Below, piece after piece: positions 58,160 to 64,000 of a stretch of 64,000 nt of DNA. Source of the DNA: Liolophura sinensis (lineage: Eukaryota > Mollusca > Polyplacophora > Chitonida > Chitonidae). The notes below the pieces were generated by a model. It was not told the origin of the DNA, ran no database searches, and saw nothing but the letters and a program-made list of their open reading frames with translations. A program made the translations under genes and the position numbers. Every line of letters begins with the position of its first letter. Positions within the stretch are counted from its first letter, which is position 1. The stretch is from the NCBI RefSeq assembly GCF_032854445.1, contig NC_088301.1:20331808-20395807 (forward strand), written 5' to 3'.

Positions 58160-60127
58160 GTCCTGTGGTGGTCGATTTGGGGAAAAAATTGTCCATGTTG
58201 CTCTCTCCCCGACAAAATTAAATGTCGTGTCGACATTGGCGGTGTTGGAAAAACAACAGTTGTTCCACATTGTTCTTACAAGTGAAAGTCCACTGCTGTT
58301 AGTTCTCTTAAACGTAGCACTCGACATCACTGATCAAGGAGCTACACTCCCTTGTAGGTGGTATGGTGTGGTTCTGGAAAAAATAATCTGTCTATACTTT
58401 TTAAACTCCTTGACCATAGTATTCTCAAAGTCTCCGCCTTGAGCATGGTGTATGCGAGATGGGAAAAGAAATCTCATGATGAAGCCGTTAAAGACTTTCT
58501 CTGCAACGGACTTACCACTCTTGTTGGTCGTGGGATATGCTCGAGCAAATCTGGGGAAATAATCAATAATTACGAAAATGTAATCATATCCCCTGGTTGA
58601 CTTTTTCCAGATGAGGAAAATCTATGGAAATTAGCTAGAACGATGCTGTCGTTACAATGCTGTTCATGGGGGCTCTCTTCTAAAAAGCGGGATTTCTGCT
58701 TCTGATACAGGTGCACTGTCTTGTGATGGAATGTTACACGTCGCTTTGCATCTTTGGCCAGTAGAACCAAGCACGAATGAAATCCACTCCTAGATGACCC
58801 TTATCATGTAGATCTCTCATGAAGCCTTTTGATGACTTTTGGAACTATTAACTAGTGTCTTGTTTCATGTGTGGGCAGTATGGTCTTTCTGCAGAGTACT
58901 CCCTCCTCGTTCAATACAAGTTTGTCCCACTCGTGACCAAGTGTTGATGATCTTTCATTGGCTTTATCCATGTTAGCTCGTCCACCACTTCTCCTGAGCT
59001 GCTATCAGTGTCTTGTGGTATACGTTTTCAGGCCGTAGGCTGGTGTCAGTAATCGTTGTATGAACATCTGGTATAGATGTGACTGCAGATGACTGCAGAC
59101 TCCATGCGTCTGGGCCTGCACCGACTCGACCATTGGTCCTATCGTGTCAGTTGACGTTTCGTTCGTACACTGATCCATGATGAACTCAAATGGCAATGGC
59201 ACTCTGAAGAGGGCGTCAGCATACCAGTTCTTAAGGCCAGGTCCGTATTTTATTGTTAACCTGAAATCAGAAAATTCTGCTATCCACATACGTCGAAAGG
59301 CTTTAATTTGGCAGTGATCCAGACATATATCAATGAATTGTTGTTAGTGAAGACGTCAAAAGTTGTTGCATGATAAAGATAATCTCTTTTCTCCATATGG
59401 CCCACTTAAATGCGAAGTCGAGTCACACCTAAAACTTTAAAAGATGAAGTTGGAACTTCCTCCCTTGGCGTTCAGCATGAAGGGAATAGTGGAACAACTG
59501 GTTGACAGTATATCAGTATAATGGCTCGGGCCGGGCGGCTTACTTGCCTTCGGTAAGTCGTTCCAGTGAAGCAGCACTAGATAAAAGAGCTCCTGCAACA
59601 AGGAGGCAAATTGCATGTACATGCACTCTACGGATTCTTTCGTAGTCATATGACTGAAAAATTGTTAAGTATGATGTTAAACACCAAGCCCACCCATAGG
59701 TAATTACTCTCAAGGTGCCATTCTGGCGATGGTATAATACTCCTAGTCCCTCGTTGGAAGCGTCTGTGTGGAGCAGATTATAATATGGATATGCCCTGAC
59801 ATACGCACTGCTCAGTTGACCAAGAAGTACCTCCGAGGCTTTTTGCTGAAGCTGTTGCCATTCGATCTTTTCACCAGAAGAGGGTTGACCCTCTTAGATT
59901 TCTTCTGTGTGGACTTTTTAGACGTCCAAAGTCGTTAATGTACTTGCGATAGTAACTTTGTAAACCTAACAAATTTCTAACCTCTCCCGCTGTCTCTGGC
60001 CTGATGTTCTTCATGGCGGTACGGTAGCCATCATGGGAGACGATATGACCTAGGTATCGGACTTCACTACGGAACATCTCACACTTGGTTGGCTTGAGCT
60101 TGATCCCTTTGGATTTCAATCGCTGTT
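58160..60127 (-). mobile_element. Ty3/gypsy retrotransposon pol: end of RT, RNase H, integrase (left part)
   Basis: Minus-strand relics in order: RT end with GIKLKPTKCEMF, VRYLGHIVSHDGY and LLGLQSYYRKYI; RNase H relic with LLHTDASNEGLGVLYHRQNG near 59780 and DFRLTIKYGPG, ADAL near 59240; integrase zinc-finger relic (DLHDKGHLGVDF) near 58810; integrase core with IDYFPRFARAYPTTNKSG and SRTTPYHLQG down to about 58330. Frameshifts and stops are frequent, and the second catalytic Asp of the core appears as Ala (HHAQGG). Non-functional. No LTR identified; other ends lie outside the window or are decayed. Confidence 0.8.
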
Positions 60128-60254
60128 AATTTAATTTAATTTATCAAATTTAAATTAATTAAATTAAATTTAATTAAATTTATTTTAATTTAATTTAATT
60201 TAATTTAATTTAATTTAATTTAATTTAATTTAATTTAATTTAATTTAATTTAAT
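60128..60254. repeat. AATTT-type microsatellite, the 3' tail of the nested LINE
   Basis: TTTAATTTAATTTAATTTAA repeated over about 120 bp, abutting the left target duplication, so it is the LINE tail rather than an independent repeat. Confidence 0.85.
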
Positions 60255-63200
60255 GCTTTATCTTTTTACAGAGGATTGCCCACAGCCAGTGGCCACGAGG
60301 GGTTTTCCTCAACAACATTATTTACATTTAATTACAACATTTGAAAAATGATTTGAAAAAATGTCTGCTAACTTACAATTATATAGTAATAAAATAGAAT
60401 AAAGTGAAATAAGCTCAACAATTAAGCCTTACAGATATTCACACTAAAAAAATTGACCGTTTACAGATTAAATTGTTAAACCTTAATTGGAATAAATAAA
60501 TAGTATTGTCTACATAAGTAAATGTACCTGTACATATATGCATACTAGCATATTAAGTAACATAAAATACCATTTGAGAACATCATTTGTATTAATGGCT
60601 GAATCTGTTGGTGACCAGGAGGTAATTGTGGCTGGTTTGAAATAACTTAATGTTATCTAAGAGTACCAAATCTTTAGATCCGAAAAGTAACACTTTATAT
60701 AGGTATTTGGAAATGAGTGAATTAGCCAAAGGTAAAGATTGGTGAACTCCTGAACACATGATTTTTGCTATGTCTACAAGCATATGCTTGCGAATGCCTC
60801 CAGTGCAGATTAGCGCTGCCCGACGTTGTACTTGTTCTGATTTCTGAATGAGGTTTATACTACAGTTATCAAAAATAACATCAGCATATTCCATAGTTGA
60901 TCGGACAGCACTGAAGTATAAATTAATCAGGCATTTTCTACTAAGACCTACTTTAGTCCTGATCATTATGCTTAACTTTCTATTACTTTTGCAGATAATG
61001 TCTAAGACATGTTTGTCCCATTTTCCATTTCGCTGCAGTGTTACACCGAGGTGTTCACGAGACTCAACGCTCTTCACTTCCACGCCATTCAAAATTAAAT
61101 TAGAACGAAATGGATTCTTTCTAGTTAAAACAAGTAGAGGCACAGTTTTTAGGGAGTTAAAAGTCACTAGCCACTGTTTTGATCGGTCTGTCAACCCTAG
61201 GAGATCTCTATTGATTTTAAGTTCAGAAAGAGTAATGTCATTTATAGGCTCAAAAAGAGAAGTGTCGTCAGCAGATACATTTATTTTACATACTATATCA
61301 ATGCTTATATCATTTACAGATATAAGAAATGATAGGGGACCAAGACAGAACCCTGTGGCACTCCAGAATAGATGTATTCTGGATGACGTTCAGCTACATT
61401 TACACATACGTTAAATGATCTATTTTTTAAATAGCTTTCTAGCCATTTGAGTAGGTCAACTTCGATTCCCATTTGTTTTTACACAAGTCCAGCGTGCCTT
61501 TTCTCATCAAAGACTTCAATGACGTCTAAAAATATAAGGCATCTTCACCTCTGCCCAATGCCTGGTATATATTATGGACAATCTGAGTGAGCTGGTAAAC
61601 AGTTGAGTCGTTTTCTTTAAAACCAGACTTTTAAGGAAATAAGTAAGTTTTTATCCTTGCAGTAATGGTAGAGTCTTATGTAAACAACATTTTGTAACAA
61701 TTTAGATACAAATGATAGTTAAGAAATAGGTCTATATTTAGTGACATCATTTCGTTCACCTTTTTTAAACACCGGACTAAGACGAGATAATTTCCACGCA
61801 GACGGAAATGTTGCTGTTGACAATGAAAAGTGAAATAATTTTGTGAGCGAAAAGGCAATATTTACGGCAAAAAATTAGATACCAAATCAGCATCACAGGC
61901 TATTTTTTAGGCTTCAGGCGTTTTGACAGCAATAAAATTTCAGATTCACTTGTTTGAACTAAACTTAGGCGGAGAGTCAGTAACATATGACAATTGTGGC
62001 AAATCAGGCGGGTTTTTAACCAGTGCAGATATAGAGGCGATAACTTTAAAAAATTCATTTCCTTTGTCCCTGCAGTCAGATATAACCTTGTGTTAACTAA
62101 GAGTGGATGTATTTGGTGTTTTGCTTTAGAGTCGAGGACAGATTTCAATAGCTTCCAGTAAGTCTTCGTGTCGGACAATTTCAATTTTATAGAGTCGGTG
62201 TATCTCATAATCGCATTGCGTTTTGTCACATTGGTTTCACCTCTACCCAAAAGAAAATAGAAGTTATCATCACCCGCCTTGATGCATTTAAACTTTTCGA
62301 ACCATCTGTCCCTAATTCGAAATTTACGTTGGACGTTACTTGTCATCCAAGGCTTATCCCTTGGCATTATCATAACTGTTTTGTTTGGAATAGTCTGGGC
62401 ACAACACGAAAGAAATAATTCGGTCCACGCACAGACTTTATCGTCGATGGAATCGAAAATGTCTATAATAAGGTCAAAAGGTGCACTTTTTAGAACATTA
62501 TTCAGTTCTTCTTAGTTAGCTGTATTGTAGTCCCAGATATGTCTTTTGTATGCCTTATGCCTGTTAATTTTGGACATATTAAGAACACAATATATCGTTC
62601 AGAGATCTAGATTCGTTAAAGGGCAGGCAACTCCAGATTCTGTAACAAATCCAGGGCTATCAGTTATAATTAAATCCAGCAGATTGGCGGTTTTGTCAGA
62701 ATATCTCGTAGGTTCGTGGATTATCTGGACAGATTTTTTCCCCTTATTCATGTTATAAAGATCCATTTTAAGTTCACTACCATGAAATTCGTTCCAATGT
62801 GTACACCTGTCATTAAAATCTCCCATTATGACTGTTGCGTCTGGCTTTTCTGAAATAGCTACGTGCAGCCAGAATTCAAAGCTTTGCTAAAAAATCTTTG
62901 CGTACATCTGTTCGTTTTAATTTAGGGGGCTGGCGATAATTCACAGCAAATAATATTGTTGTGTTTTCATTACGTATTGAAATCCATAACATTACATGTC
63001 CTGTTTCGAGATCTTTACGACGAGTAACAGCTCGGCCAGATTTGAAATAAATTGCTATGCAACCACCGTGCCTATTTCTATCTTTCCACAAGATAACGGT
63101 CAATATTAATAACATCATCTGATATAGTAGGACCAAGCCAGGTTTCAGTAACAGAAATCAAGTCATTTTCGAACTGTCTAGCCAAAATGGTCTGAATTCC

Positions 63201-63298
63201 ATCCAGTTTACCATATGATTGTAAATGGTTGTCACCTAGTGTTAAAAAGGTCGTGCATTGATATCGCAGCAGCTCATGGATTGTAACTGTGATGGACC

Positions 63299-63325
63299 AG
63301 GGCCAGGATTTTTGTGTACATCGCC
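63299..63325 (-). other. 2A-like ribosome-skipping motif in the nested LINE
   Basis: Encodes GDVHKNPGP preceded by LILLLRC. The canonical 2A core is D-(V/I)-E-x-N-P-G-P; here Glu is His. 2A-like sequences at this N-terminal place are known in APE-type LINEs, where the nascent chain separates between the last Gly and Pro. Confidence 0.65.
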
Positions 63326-63931
63326 ACAGCGAAGTAGAAGGATCAAACTGACAATAGTGAAGAAGTTTTTGTTACAGATAGTACATACTATAGAAAGAAC
63401 GATTAGACCAGGCCAAGTGATGGTTGCACTGCAGTACAAGTCTATCTCTATAAGCAAATTACACAGCTTTATGATACGAATGTTTATAATACATAAAATT
63501 TAACCAGTGCCTAATCGCCGCTCGGTCATGCGTTATATCAGACATTGCACGATTTTGAATATTTCAGTAGGGACCATATGCTTAATTCAGTCAAACTTTT
63601 GGTAAGACAAGCCGTAAACAGATAGAAGCAATACCAGATATATGATTCCATTTCCGTTTGTATTGGTAGTTTAGACAGCATAAACAAGCAGATAGCATAT
63701 TCGGGTGACCATAAAATAAACAATTTACAGTTAGGCAGTTTATCAAAGAACATTTCTAAATACAAATTACATATGTACAGCATGAATGTAATGATGGGAA
63801 CCATATAACAGTGCATATAAATTGATGGACAATAGCGTGCGACAGGGTATGGCATCCCCATGCGAGAAGGTACAGTTACATATACATACTGAATAATTAT
63901 AATGTATACGCACAAGTATTCAATCGCTGTT

Positions 63932-64000
63932 GTACCAGCTGTAAGTCTTGAAGACGTTTTTCAAAGGTTGGGCTGTGCACGATCGTGTCGTCAATGTACG
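63932..64000 (-). mobile_element. Ty3/gypsy RT active-site part (right part of the interrupted element)
   Basis: Reads YIDDTIVHSPTFEKRLQDLQ, the RT catalytic YIDD box, in an order that continues directly into the RT end at 60127. It runs off the right edge. The two parts are separated by the LINE at 60128-63918. Confidence 0.8.

Larger units (their letters stand above)
60128..63918 (-). mobile_element. Full-length CR1/L2-type LINE nested in the gypsy element
   Basis: 3.79 kb flanked by TTCAATCGCTGTT at 60115-60127 and 63919-63931. The 5' region is at the right. A minus-strand frame from 63457 has a hydrophobic leader and a 2A-like GDVHKNPGP. Next comes the APE endonuclease (DRNRHGGCIAIYFKSG, ILFAVNYR, MGDFNDRCTHW, LLDLIITDSPGF), a linker with KPWMTSNVQRKFRIRDRW, RT (PVFKKGERNDVTKYRPIS near 61760, LGPLSFLISVNDI near 61330) and a C-terminal part with EHLGVTLQRNGKWDKHV and LYFSAVRSTMEYADV. 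The 3' tail is an AATTT-type microsatellite. Frameshifts and stops break the frame. Confidence 0.85.

Noticed and set aside
60848-61414. 188-codon plus-strand open frame
   Set aside because: Antisense to the RT of the nested LINE; no recognisable domain.

Overview
This is eukaryotic DNA: AT-rich, intron-rich and crowded with transposons. I read it as lophotrochozoan, most likely a mollusc and probably a bivalve. The reasons are a tRNA-headed SINE with about 17 copies whose tail resembles SINEs widespread in molluscs, 2A-bearing CR1/L2-type LINEs, and a receptor phosphatase that joins EGF-like and fucolectin-like (FTP) modules. No bacterial gene, operon or CRISPR array is present.

The main gene lies on the minus strand, from 52178 down to 18810. 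I joined 26 exons by GT..AG sites and reading phase. They give an unbroken 3192-nt coding sequence (1063 residues plus stop). The order is signal peptide, EGF, FTP lectin fold over two exons, four EGF-like exons, one transmembrane helix, an acidic juxtamembrane segment, a PTP domain D1 with intact catalytic motifs, and a second PTP domain D2 that lacks catalytic residues. It is a receptor-type tyrosine phosphatase whose ligand is unknown. A cassette-like extra EGF exon (36855-36992) and a decayed EGF array (38057-38660) sit just upstream of the transmembrane exon.

The 5' part of this gene (about 43836-54320) is a diverged direct copy of the first 12.6 kb of the window. There, a paralogous gene runs off the left edge with its signal peptide, EGF and both FTP exons intact (10216-1015). 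The window therefore holds one complete gene and the 5' end of its downstream tandem neighbour. Each copy gained its own SINEs after duplication, with target-site duplications and matching empty sites.

Layout: 1-12620 is copy A with the start of gene A. 12620-18800 is intergenic, with SINEs and old repeats. 18810-52178 is gene B; its introns hold a 1.34-kb foldback element, a transposon-like element at 30450-31505, minisatellite foldbacks and a 64-bp satellite with a 321-bp higher-order unit. 52180-54320 is upstream DNA of copy B with local rearrangements. 54320-64000 is transposon-dominated: a LINE cut off at its 3' side, SINEs, and a Ty3/gypsy element interrupted by a 3.8-kb LINE flanked by a 13-bp target duplication.

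All calls come from reading the sequence. No database search was run, and splice sites and boundaries are predictions.
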